This document shows positions 1 to 6,430 of a stretch of DNA of 6,430 bases, one piece after another; the first letter of the stretch is position 1; the number at the start of each line of letters is the position of its first letter. Where the stretch lies: positions 1 through 6,430 of the forward strand of contig JAJCYK010000449.1 in assembly GCA_029262935.1 (NCBI GenBank). The letters are read 5' to 3'. Made by a program: the position numbers and the translations under genes. The notes below the pieces were generated by a model, which was given only the letters and a program-made list of their open reading frames with translations, was not told where the DNA came from and did not search any database. The stretch is from Cytophagales bacterium (lineage in GTDB: Bacteria; Bacteroidota; Bacteroidia; Cytophagales; Cyclobacteriaceae).

Positions 1-1224
1 GGACTTCGTGTGTTTAGCCACTTTACCGGCAAAAACCAAAGCCTCTAATTCATTTGGATTGGCTGGCCTTTCCGTGACCAATTGAAAGTCACTCTGCTGG
101 TCGGTCCTAACATCTCTTTCTTGTACAATGTAGCCATTAAGCAAACTTTTGGTCTGTACCGGGTTCTTTATTTGGTCCTTTTGTTTTAACAAAATGCGCT
201 TCTTCTTAATTTGAAGTATGTCAAGGGCTTCCTGACTGAAATTAGGAGCAATTAACACTTCAAAAAACAAATTTTGCATGGCTTCTGCCGCTTCTAGATC
301 AACCTGGCGATTGGTTATAAGTATGCCTCCAAATGCGGAGACGGTATCTGCCGCAAAGGCTCTCTCATAGGCATCCTTCACCGAAGCGCCAATAGCCATG
401 CCACAGGCATTGGTATGCTTTAGGATAGCAAAGGCAGTTTCTTCTTTAAATTCCGCCATAAGGGACACTGCAGCTTCTACATCCACAAGGTTGTTGTAAG
501 AAAGCTCCTTGCCATGTAGTTGGTCAAACATAGCAGCCAAGTCTCCAAAGTAATAACCTTCTTGATGAGGGTTTTCCCCGTACCTTAACTTCTTATAGTT
601 GTTTTCACTGACTTTTAAAGCGGGTGTTCCTACTTCTCGGTTAAAGAAGTTAAATATTTGAGTGTCGTAGTGCGATGATATCGCGAATGCGGAGGACGCG
701 AATGCTTTGCGGTCCGATAATTCGCTGCTACCGGACTTTTCGCTTAACAAGTTCATCAAAGGTTGGTATTGTTCTCGAGAGCTAATGGTCAACACGTCGC
801 GGTAGTTTTTAGCCGCTGCCCGAATCAGTGAAATGCCACCTATGTCAATCTTTTCAATAATGTCTTCTTCAGACGCGCCTGAAGCCAGTGTTTCTTCAAA
901 CGGGTAGAGATCAACTACTACTAAATCGATTTCAGGTATTTCGTACGTTTCAAGTTGACTTAAATCTTGACTCTGGTCTCTTCTACCTAATATACCACCA
1001 AATACCTTTGGGTGTAAAGTTTTTACTCTTCCACCTAATATAGAGGGGTAGCCGGTAAGTTCTTCTACAGGTGAAACCGAAAAGCCCAGTTCCTCAATAA
1101 ATTTCTGGGTACCACCAGTACTGTACATGGTAACTCCCAATTCGTTTAATTTAGTCACAATGGGAGCAAGTTCATCTTTATAGAATACGGAGATTAGAGC
1201 TGATTTAAGGGGTCTGGAATTCAT
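1..1224 (-). CDS. purH: PurH, bifunctional AICAR formyltransferase / IMP cyclohydrolase (C-terminus beyond window)
   Basis: PurH carries out the last two steps of de novo purine synthesis in the cytoplasm: AICAR is formylated with 10-formyltetrahydrofolate to FAICAR, which is then cyclised to IMP. The frame reads 408 codons from the ATG at 1224 to the window edge without a stop; the family is usually about 510 residues, so roughly the last 100 are missing. Residues 1-200 form the MGS-like cyclohydrolase domain, with STGGT at 35-39, GGRVKTLHPK at 64-73 and a DLYPFE segment. From about residue 200 the formyltransferase domain begins, with RYGENPHQ at 214-221 and LKHTNACG, whose K269-H270 pair matches the catalytic Lys-His of the family; an SAFGG segment follows. 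The start gives the usual N-terminus (KSALISVFYKD). It lies 84 bases after purN in the same direction. All visible key residues are present, so the enzyme should be active. Confidence 0.97.
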   Translation of the reverse strand, partial: MNSRPLKSALISVFYKDELAPIVTKLNELGVTMYSTGGTQKFIEELGFSVSPVEELTGYPSILGGRVKTLHPKVFGGILGRRDQSQDLSQLETYEIPEIDLVVVDLYPFEETLASGASEEDIIEKIDIGGISLIRAAAKNYRDVLTISSREQYQPLMNLLSEKSGSSELSDRKAFASSAFAISSHYDTQIFNFFNREVGTPALKVSENNYKKLRYGENPHQEGYYFGDLAAMFDQLHGKELSYNNLVDVEAAVSLMAEFKEETAFAILKHTNACGMAIGASVKDAYERAFAADTVSAFGGILITNRQVDLEAAEAMQNLFFEVLIAPNFSQEALDILQIKKKRILLKQKDQIKNPVQTKSLLNGYIVQERDVRTDQQSDFQLVTERPANPNELEALVFAGKVAKHTKS

Positions 1225-1308
1225 GATGGCGTCTAAAAAGATGAAGAAACAAAGCTAATACAAATTTGAATAGGATACGTTCTTGCTGCCCTGATTTTGA
1301 GTAATTTA
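1225..1308 (-). other. purN-purH intergenic spacer
   Basis: This 84-base AT-rich gap is the largest non-coding stretch in the window; the other gene junctions are about 22 bases or less. I see no small gene in it and no strong hairpin followed by a T run, so read-through from purN into purH is likely. It contains one candidate Bacteroidota -7 promoter element, listed separately. No Shine-Dalgarno sequence precedes the purH ATG, which is usual for this phylum. Confidence 0.6.
1250..1257 (-). promoter_or_regulatory. candidate Bacteroidota -7 box (TAGCTTTG) ahead of purH
   Basis: On the minus strand this octamer matches the Bacteroidota -7 consensus TAnnTTTG exactly, and it would place transcription start about 15-25 bases upstream of the purH ATG. 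A second, imperfect match (CAAATTTG) lies a few bases further upstream. No TTTG -33 element is found at the expected spacing of about 19-21 bases, so the promoter is incomplete by consensus. Such short matches arise by chance in AT-rich DNA, and this is a weak call. Confidence 0.3.
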
Positions 1309-1875
1309 TTACAACCAATTTTCGATAACTTTTGCAAAGTGTTGATGTTCTAATGCGTGAATTTTTTTCACTAAAGATTCAGGAGTATCCTCCGGCGCAA
1401 CGGAACAAGTAGCTTGGAATACAACGCGACCTTCATCGTACTTTTCATTTACTTCATGGATGGTAATGCCACTTTCGGTTTCTTGGGCTTCAATAACCGC
1501 CCGATGTACATGCATCCCGTACATTCCAGCCCCTCCGTACTTAGGAAGCAATGCGGGATGAATGTTGATTATCCGGCCAGGGAATTGGTCAATTAGAGGG
1601 CTTGGCACGAGCCACAAAAAACCAGCGAGTACAATAGCATCTATTCCCATGTTTTGCAAAACCCTGCCCACGTGGTTATTTTCGTAAAACTGAGCCCGTG
1701 TGAGGACCTTTACGGGTACCCCATATTTATGGGCACGACTTATTACTCCCGCTTTCGCGTTGTTTGTACATATTGAGCTCACTTGAATTCGAGGGTGGCC
1801 CTGGAAATGTTTGATGATTTGTTCGGCATTGGAGCCACTACCAGAAGCAAAAATTGCCAGTTTAATTTTTTTCAA
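1309..1875 (-). CDS. purN: PurN, phosphoribosylglycinamide (GAR) formyltransferase
   Basis: PurN transfers the formyl group of 10-formyltetrahydrofolate to GAR, giving FGAR, the third step of purine synthesis, in the cytoplasm. Counting from the TTG at 1875 it has 188 residues, the normal family length. The N-terminus carries the phosphate-binding ASGSGSN loop (10-16). The catalytic Asn-His-Asp triad is present: N104 and H106 in INIHPALLPK and D147 in KYDEG. The start is uncertain. An ATG at 1929 in the same frame would give 206 residues, but its first 18 (HQHDTCINIC and so on) lie before the conserved fold and overlap the end of the prenyltransferase gene by 43 bases. The TTG gives LKKIKLAIFASG, a normal beginning, 11 bases after that gene's stop. 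A nearer ATG at 1882 is out of frame by one base because of an A7 run. The gene is followed after 84 bases by purH, the other formyltransferase of the pathway. Confidence 0.95.
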   Translation of the reverse strand: MKKIKLAIFASGSGSNAEQIIKHFQGHPRIQVSSICTNNAKAGVISRAHKYGVPVKVLTRAQFYENNHVGRVLQNMGIDAIVLAGFLWLVPSPLIDQFPGRIINIHPALLPKYGGAGMYGMHVHRAVIEAQETESGITIHEVNEKYDEGRVVFQATCSVAPEDTPESLVKKIHALEHQHFAKVIENWL

Positions 1876-1886
1876 ATTGCATATGT

Positions 1887-2771
1887 TTATACAAGTATCA
1901 TGCTGATGATTCCAAGCAGCATAAACCACTTCAAATAAGTACTTAATCGCCGGAATTCCTTAATGGTATCCGCTTTTACTAATTTGTACAACATGTAAAA
2001 AGCAGGAATCATAAGTATCCCAAAATAATAATTGAGGAGGTAATTCCCCATAAGACCAGCGAGGTAAAATAATGTGAGGGCAAAGCAGAAAAACAACACA
2101 TAAATAAAAGACTTGGTACGACGGATTCCCCATACCACGGGTAACGTCTGGAGCCCAAAACTGGCGTCTCCTTTCACATCCTCAATATCTTTGACGATTT
2201 CCCGAATTAAGGAAATAAAAAAGGCGAAGACTGCGTAAAAGTAAACCTTTTGCGCGTTGGTCTGATAATGAATACCCACTAAGGCAATGGCCAAACCACT
2301 CAGAATGGCTACGCTTAAATTTCCTACGAAGGGCATCCGCTTTAATTGATTGCTATATCCCCAGAGCCAAGTTGCGGCAATCAGATTGACAATACCAATC
2401 TTTAGGCTTACCAGCAATCCTGCCAGAATACCAGCAACATTCAACCCTGTATGAATGAACATCGCGGCCCTACGTTTAAGTATTTTGCCAACCACAACTT
2501 TTTGTGGTTTGTTTATATAATCAATTTTAACATCGTAATAATCATTAATAATATATCCGGCTGCCGCAATGATCATAGTGCCAAAGCTGATCAAGAACAA
2601 TTTGTAATCCGTCAAGTAATCTTTAAAAGTGCTGGAAGGGCCGACCAAAAAGATGGCAGCGAGGTATTGGGAGAGCGCGATGATTACCAGGTTTGGCCAA
2701 CGTACCAATTTTAGCAAACCTCTCACCGAAAGGCTCACCGGGTAGTTTCTTGTTTTGCGTTTAGCGGCCAT
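1887..2771 (-). CDS. UbiA-family prenyltransferase, geranylgeranylglycerol-phosphate geranylgeranyltransferase-like
   Basis: This is a 294-residue integral-membrane prenyltransferase that should move an isoprenoid chain from a prenyl diphosphate to an acceptor at the inner membrane. Both Mg-diphosphate binding motifs of the UbiA superfamily are intact: NDYYDVKID at 76-84 and DIEDVKGD at 195-202, preceded by R190-E191. About nine hydrophobic segments can be picked out (near 27-43, 58-76, 105-123, 125-137, 150-168, 175-189, 221-239, 245-262 and 279-293). The N-terminus is basic (KRKTR), then the VRWPNLVI segment typical of the family. The NDYYD...INKP...VVVGK arrangement resembles the subgroup commonly labelled geranylgeranylglycerol-phosphate geranylgeranyltransferase (archaeal digeranylgeranylglyceryl phosphate synthase type) rather than MenA, UbiA or haem O synthase, but the true acceptor is not known from sequence. 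It starts 22 bases after the DUF2520 gene and ends just before purN, so it is probably co-transcribed with both. Confidence 0.88.
   Translation of the reverse strand: MAAKRKTRNYPVSLSVRGLLKLVRWPNLVIIALSQYLAAIFLVGPSSTFKDYLTDYKLFLISFGTMIIAAAGYIINDYYDVKIDYINKPQKVVVGKILKRRAAMFIHTGLNVAGILAGLLVSLKIGIVNLIAATWLWGYSNQLKRMPFVGNLSVAILSGLAIALVGIHYQTNAQKVYFYAVFAFFISLIREIVKDIEDVKGDASFGLQTLPVVWGIRRTKSFIYVLFFCFALTLFYLAGLMGNYLLNYYFGILMIPAFYMLYKLVKADTIKEFRRLSTYLKWFMLLGIISMILV
2490..2509. repeat. perfect 8-bp inverted repeat with 4-base loop inside the prenyltransferase gene
   Basis: AACCACAA and TTGTGGTT are exact inverted copies separated by four bases. On the coding strand the element spells the conserved segment KPQKVVV (residues 88-94) just after the first Asp-rich motif. 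Coding-strand bases after it are not T-rich, so it is not a terminator for this gene. It is most likely a by-product of codon choice in a conserved motif. Confidence 0.35.
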
Positions 2772-2793
2772 GTCTCACTAAGAGTAGCGTTCT

Positions 2794-3576
2794 TTAAGGG
2801 TAATGTTCTTTGAGGTTTTCGCTTAGTAACTTATAGATCTTCTTAAAATCTGGTCGGTACTGTAACAATTTTAAATGTTTTTTTATCGTTTCATCATCTC
2901 CTCTGGCCGCAGGGCCGGTTTGAGATTCCATAGGTCCTATCGACAGTGCTTTGTTAATAGTCTCTACGATTAAAGGATGAAGTAGGCTGGCATCAATCTG
3001 GTGATCTTCCAGTATCTCATGAGATATACTGAGCATACGATTGCTAAAGTTACAAGCAAAGACCGCTGCCAAATGCATAACCTTTCTATCATCCGCATGA
3101 ACAGAGTAGACCTCCTTACTAATGCTTTTCCCTAAAACCGTTAAGGTTTTTTCAGTGGAGCGGTGTTTGGCTTCAATACAAATTGGCACCTCTTTAAGAT
3201 CAACGGCAACTCCTTTAGTAAAGGTTTGTAAAGGATAGAAAATTCCAATGTTTTCATGATCCTCTCCCAAGATCTCCATGGGTTGGGTTCCCGAAGTATG
3301 GGCTACAATGCCGTAAGCTGGAATACGTAAGGCGTTTGCAACTTCTTCAATATGGTCATCGGAAATAGCGACAACAAATATCTCAGCTTCCGAGCGTCTA
3401 AGATCCAAGCTGTTGACTACATTAGTATCATAAAGCTGTTTGGCCAATTCCCGACCATTTTGAATTCTGCGACTATATACATCTGTTATATAGTGACCTG
3501 CATCTTCAAAAGCCCTAGCTAGATGCCAGGCTACATTACCGGCGCCAATTACGGCAACCTTATAAAATTTTGACAT
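2794..3576 (-). CDS. Rossmann-fold protein with C-terminal DUF2520 domain (putative NAD(P)-dependent oxidoreductase)
   Basis: This 260-residue soluble protein has a Rossmann dinucleotide-binding N-terminus followed by an alpha-helical DUF2520 domain, the two-domain plan of 6-phosphogluconate dehydrogenase, ProC and F420-NADP oxidoreductase relatives. VAVIGAGNVAWHLA (8-20) is the glycine-rich loop; HTSG (93-96) and YPLQTF (114-119) are conserved landmarks of the first domain. The second domain has HLAAVFACNF (168-177) and TGPAARGD (220-227), the signature of the DUF2520 family. No signal peptide or membrane segment is seen. The substrate is unknown; from the fold an oxidoreductase is likely, but this is inference. 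It begins 21 bases after the ccmF stop and ends 22 bases before the prenyltransferase gene. Pairing with such a prenyltransferase recurs in Bacteroidota, as I recall it, usually with HAD-phosphatase and Maf-like genes, which are absent beside it here. The length and start (MSKFYKVAVIGAG) are normal. Confidence 0.92.
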   Translation of the reverse strand: MSKFYKVAVIGAGNVAWHLARAFEDAGHYITDVYSRRIQNGRELAKQLYDTNVVNSLDLRRSEAEIFVVAISDDHIEEVANALRIPAYGIVAHTSGTQPMEILGEDHENIGIFYPLQTFTKGVAVDLKEVPICIEAKHRSTEKTLTVLGKSISKEVYSVHADDRKVMHLAAVFACNFSNRMLSISHEILEDHQIDASLLHPLIVETINKALSIGPMESQTGPAARGDDETIKKHLKLLQYRPDFKKIYKLLSENLKEHYP

Positions 3577-3597
3577 GAGGATTCCACCGTTAGAGAA

Positions 3598-6135
3598 TTA
3601 TTCCACTCCTTTATCTCTAGAAAGTACAAACTCCCGGTACCTGCGGTTTATTGCTATTATAAATCCAAAAACCAAGAGCAACGTGCCCACCCATAGAATG
3701 TTAATTAAGGGTTTCTCAATAGCTTTGAGAATAACAAAATCCTTTTGAGTGGTATAGATATCAAAATTAAAACTGTTTGATTCCGGATTTATTTTAGAGA
3801 AGGCTATTCTAATTCCTAAATCATTCATGCCATCTGGAATTCTTCCAGCTCTTTGATCCTGAATGAGAAAAACCGGATTAAGTGTATATAAGGTATCGCC
3901 AGGGCCTGATACTTGTATTGTGGCCATTACTGCGACATCCTCAGGACCTAAAGTTATTCCATCCACTTCATCCACACGTGCCACACTTTGCAGACGAGCC
4001 ACAAAATCATTTACGAAGAATTGCTCTCCTACTTTCACTGTAAGAGAATCACTATGGTCCCATTCCCTTTGATCTTCCTCGGTCATGAAGGGCGCATAGG
4101 ATAAGTGTGTGTAAAGATCTTTGGTTAAAGCTCTTTTAATTCCAGGAGAGGCTACTTGGCCCATGGACGCATTTACTTGAATTCGTGGGAACAATTCAAA
4201 TTCACGACCATTCTGCTGTTCATATAGTATTTTGAAATAGATGTTTTCCGGCAAGATTTCCAAAGTATCACCACTGGCAAACTTCACCTTGTCGTTGCGT
4301 TTAATATCTTCTAACGTGACCCAGTGAAAGGGGTCGTTGGTACTGGCAAGAATCTCTACAGGTACATATCCCGATAAACCTTTAGCTTCAATGTATCGGC
4401 CCTCGTATATTAATGCGTATTTATCCATATCCCGAGGCTCGTTCAGGAACAAGATCACATTTTTCAAATTCACCTCATCATCCAATTCCCGGGATATCAG
4501 TAGGCCGGAGTTATTAAGCGATATGACTTTGGAATATCCTGAAGAAAACATAATGCCGATTAACATCATGGAAATCCCAATATGAGCCACTGATCCTCCG
4601 GAAAGATGCCAACTTTTCTTTTTTAAACCCCAGAGTATTTTGCCATTGGCAACTATCGCATAAGTGCCACTAATTAGCAGTAAAATGTAGGGGAAGTTCG
4701 TAATCTGTGTAGTGATAAGCACGACAGTAACGATCACCATGGTAATTAAAATGGGCGCTAAAAGGGCTTGTCTTAATTGACCCATGTCCATTTTCTTCCA
4801 CCAAAAGAATTGACCGGTACCGGATAGAATTGCTACAGCTACCCCAAACCAAAGTTGAATCCTTGAATAATAAGCGATTTGATCTCCTGGTACTGCCATG
4901 TTCAAATCGAAACCGAAGAACCGCCCTATATTATTAAAAACTGGATACGAAGTGGGCAGGATCACTTGAAGCCCCATTAGGCATAATGTGGCCGCTCCCA
5001 TAAAGATCCAGAATTCTCGACTGTAGGTTGCGATGTCCTTTTCACTTGATGGAATGTCCTTCCATCGTTTTACCATTAAGTAAACAGGCAATGCTACGAA
5101 TACGAATAGATACAGTAGTAATTGCTTATCTAAACCTGAGGCGGTAAAAGAATGCACTGACGACTCACCCAACACCCCACTTCTGGTAAGAAATGTGGAA
5201 TATATTATCATCACAAAAGTGCCCACAACTAAGATAACAGAGGTCTTAAGGGCTGTGTTACTATTGCGATAGGTAATCATCGTATGATAAGATGCTACTA
5301 GAATAAGCCAAGGAACATAGATGGCGTTTTCTACAGGGTCCCAGTTCCAGTATCCTCCAAAGTTGAGCGTTTCATAGGCCCAATATGCTCCCATCAATAT
5401 CCCTACTCCCAAAACCATTGCTGAGAACAGGGCCCAAGGAAGCGCGGGCCTGATCCATTCCTTAACTTTACCTGTCCATAAGCCAGCCATGCAGTAAGCA
5501 AAAGGAACCACGGTGGTGGCAAAGCCTAAAAACAAAGTAGGCGGATGAATGACCATCCAATAGTTCTGCAATAATGGATTAAGACCATTTCCATCTTCAG
5601 GAACAAAGTCCGGGTTTAGTTGAAAAACCGGAGCGTCTAACATAGCATCACGCAGGAGGATAAAAGGTGTGCTACCAATTTTTATATTAAATACCACAAC
5701 TCCCAAGATCATAGAAGCTAGAAAAGCTTGCACCAAAGTGAATATGCTCATCACCGGGGCCTTCCATACTTTATTCGTGTTTAGCAGAACAATGCCCAAT
5801 ATGACATGCCAGAATATCCACAGTAAAAAGCTTCCTTCCTGCCCCTCCCAAAAGCAGGAAATCATGTAATAAATAGGCAGGTGTAAAGAGCTATGACTCC
5901 AGGCGTAATGATACTCAAAATAGTGATTGTGTATGATTACAAACAGGCACGTGACTATGGAGAACACGGACAGTGCATGGATATAGAAAACAGCCTGAGC
6001 GTATTTGAGCCAACCCTTTTTTTCAAGATCAGATGCAGATACTGCTTTATAAAAGGCGTAAGAAGCTACTAACGCCGAAACAAATGCCAGAATGATAGAG
6101 AACTGACCTATATTACCAATGATTGATCTCAACAT
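3598..6135 (-). CDS. ccmF: CcmF-type cytochrome c haem lyase subunit (CcmF/NrfE/CcsA family)
   Basis: CcmF is the inner-membrane haem lyase that takes haem from CcmE and promotes its covalent attachment to CXXCH of apocytochrome c on the periplasmic side. The 845-residue protein shows about 15 hydrophobic segments between residues 8 and 532, a long hydrophilic region at about 540-807, and a last membrane span at about 808-829. The tryptophan-rich WWD haem-handling motif is at 259-270 (FGGYWNWDPVEN). All four family histidines can be placed by alignment to E. coli CcmF: H197 in HPPTLFLGF and H328 in RSGVLGESSVHSF (periplasmic pair), H284 in ASYHT and H518 in SVAHIG (membrane haem b ligands). 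The start MLRSIIGNIGQFSIILAF is the usual N-terminus. E. coli CcmF has 647 residues; the excess is mostly in the hydrophilic region before the last span. It starts 22 bases after ccmE. Bacterial CcsA of System II shares the WWD domain but is much shorter, so CcmF is the better name. Confidence 0.93.
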   Translation of the reverse strand: MLRSIIGNIGQFSIILAFVSALVASYAFYKAVSASDLEKKGWLKYAQAVFYIHALSVFSIVTCLFVIIHNHYFEYHYAWSHSSLHLPIYYMISCFWEGQEGSFLLWIFWHVILGIVLLNTNKVWKAPVMSIFTLVQAFLASMILGVVVFNIKIGSTPFILLRDAMLDAPVFQLNPDFVPEDGNGLNPLLQNYWMVIHPPTLFLGFATTVVPFAYCMAGLWTGKVKEWIRPALPWALFSAMVLGVGILMGAYWAYETLNFGGYWNWDPVENAIYVPWLILVASYHTMITYRNSNTALKTSVILVVGTFVMIIYSTFLTRSGVLGESSVHSFTASGLDKQLLLYLFVFVALPVYLMVKRWKDIPSSEKDIATYSREFWIFMGAATLCLMGLQVILPTSYPVFNNIGRFFGFDLNMAVPGDQIAYYSRIQLWFGVAVAILSGTGQFFWWKKMDMGQLRQALLAPILITMVIVTVVLITTQITNFPYILLLISGTYAIVANGKILWGLKKKSWHLSGGSVAHIGISMMLIGIMFSSGYSKVISLNNSGLLISRELDDEVNLKNVILFLNEPRDMDKYALIYEGRYIEAKGLSGYVPVEILASTNDPFHWVTLEDIKRNDKVKFASGDTLEILPENIYFKILYEQQNGREFELFPRIQVNASMGQVASPGIKRALTKDLYTHLSYAPFMTEEDQREWDHSDSLTVKVGEQFFVNDFVARLQSVARVDEVDGITLGPEDVAVMATIQVSGPGDTLYTLNPVFLIQDQRAGRIPDGMNDLGIRIAFSKINPESNSFNFDIYTTQKDFVILKAIEKPLINILWVGTLLLVFGFIIAINRRYREFVLSRDKGVE

Positions 6136-6157
6136 GATATTGTAGTGGACAGAAGGA

Positions 6158-6430
6158 TCAATTGGAAGATATTTTTATTTCTTCTTCTTGGTATTTGGAT
6201 GGACATTTAAGAAGAATCTTGTCCGCAACGAATGTTTCTTGATGATAGGAACCAATGACTACTACCTGTTCTGAGCGTAAAAAATCCACAGGCATGGGTT
6301 CAGCATAAAATACTTTTTGCTCTTTTGCTTCTGCATCCAACATGGTAAACGAAAACGACAAGCGGTCCTTACCGGTTTCGATTCCCGACACACTACCGTC
6401 TGTAGCCTTTTTGAGTGTACCCACCACATG
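6158..6430 (-). CDS. ccmE: CcmE, periplasmic haem chaperone (N-terminus beyond window), CXXXY type
   Basis: CcmE is a membrane-anchored periplasmic protein that binds haem covalently for a time and delivers it to CcmF. The frame is open to the window edge; 90 residues and a TGA stop are inside. GTG codons at 6427 and 6424 are internal valines (HVVGTLKK), not starts; an N-terminal membrane anchor and about 40-50 residues should lie upstream. The visible part is the OB-fold beta barrel: VVGTLKK, then FSFTMLDAEAKEQKVFYAEPMPVDF, then the QVVVIGSY strand. Near the C-terminus, LLKCPSKYQEEE (motif at 6191-6205) holds the haem-binding position, with Cys and a following Tyr (CXXXY) in place of the E. 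coli HXXXY. The gene immediately before ccmF, 22 bases away, supports the call. CcmB and CcmC genes are expected just outside the window. Confidence 0.9.
   Translation of the reverse strand, partial: HVVGTLKKATDGSVSGIETGKDRLSFSFTMLDAEAKEQKVFYAEPMPVDFLRSEQVVVIGSYHQETFVADKILLKCPSKYQEEEIKISSN

Noticed and set aside
682..705. 9-base direct repeat (CGCGAATGC twice, 15 bases apart) in purH
   Set aside because: It is in frame and encodes AFASSAFA, which aligns with the normal Ala/Phe-rich helix of PurH before the conserved YD; coincidence of codon choice.
1300..1311. GTAAT/ATTAC inverted repeat at the purN stop codon as a terminator
   Set aside because: Five A/T-rich pairs with a two-base loop and no T run cannot act as a credible intrinsic terminator.
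1414..1596. 60-codon open frame on the plus strand
   Set aside because: It lies wholly antisense to the conserved catalytic part of purN and its translation shows no recognisable motif; it is a shadow frame.
2451..2714. 87-codon open frame on the plus strand
   Set aside because: It is antisense to the prenyltransferase gene, which has both active-site motifs intact; the reverse translation has no protein-like pattern.
3134..3152. AAAACC-GTTAA-GGTTTT hairpin followed by T residues on the plus strand
   Set aside because: The stem is only six mostly A/T pairs, it lies inside the DUF2520 coding region, and no plus-strand gene needs a terminator there.
3863..4585. Two plus-strand open frames (3863-4072 and 4337-4585)
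   Set aside because: Both are antisense to the hydrophilic domain of ccmF, have no family features and no promoter or ribosome-binding signal.
4670..4852. Minus-strand 60-codon frame inside ccmF
   Set aside because: It is an alternative frame of a continuous, conserved membrane-protein gene, with no sign of a frameshift in ccmF.
5669..5869. 66-codon open frame on the plus strand
   Set aside because: It is antisense to membrane-spanning segments of ccmF and has no recognisable content.
6422..6427. GTG at 6427 as the start codon of an 89-residue protein
   Set aside because: The frame continues to the window edge with His before it, and HVVGTLKK is an internal strand of the CcmE barrel; the gene is truncated by the window, not short.

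Overview
The window looks like an ordinary chromosomal stretch from a Bacteroidota bacterium, most likely of the Cytophagales/Flammeovirgaceae or Flavobacteriia kind. The evidence is the style of the proteins: a Rossmann/DUF2520 protein next to a UbiA-family prenyltransferase of the archaeal-lipid-like type, a long 845-residue CcmF, and a CcmE with a CPSKY motif. Start codons lack clear Shine-Dalgarno sequences, and there is a Bacteroidota-type -7 box (TAnnTTTG) upstream of purH. The genus cannot be named from this sequence alone.

All six genes lie on the minus strand, so transcription runs from high to low coordinates. In that order they are: ccmE (C-terminal 90 residues only, 6158-6430), ccmF (3598-6135), a DUF2520 Rossmann protein (2794-3576), a UbiA-family prenyltransferase (1887-2771), purN (1309-1875, probable TTG start) and purH (first 408 codons, 1-1224, cut by the window edge). 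The first four genes are separated by only 21-22 bases and purN follows ubiA after 4-11 bases, so ccmE to purN can be read as one transcription unit. An 84-base gap before purH holds the only plausible internal promoter. No tRNA, rRNA, CRISPR array, insertion sequence or credible terminator was seen, and the plus strand appears to carry no gene.

Functionally there are three blocks. ccmE and ccmF are the end of a cytochrome c maturation (System I type) operon: CcmE carries haem across the periplasmic side and CcmF attaches it to apocytochrome c. The CcmE here has Cys where the E. coli protein has the haem-binding His (CXXXY instead of HXXXY), the form associated with the variant called System I*. 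The middle block pairs an uncharacterised Rossmann/DUF2520 protein with an integral-membrane prenyltransferase. The last block encodes two folate-dependent formyl transfer steps of purine synthesis, PurN (step 3) and PurH (last two steps).

Nothing in the window is clearly a new system. The points worth a second look are the Cys-type CcmE, the large extra periplasmic domain in CcmF, the archaeal-lipid-like prenyltransferase and its unusual neighbourhood, and the ambiguous start of purN beside a seven-A run.
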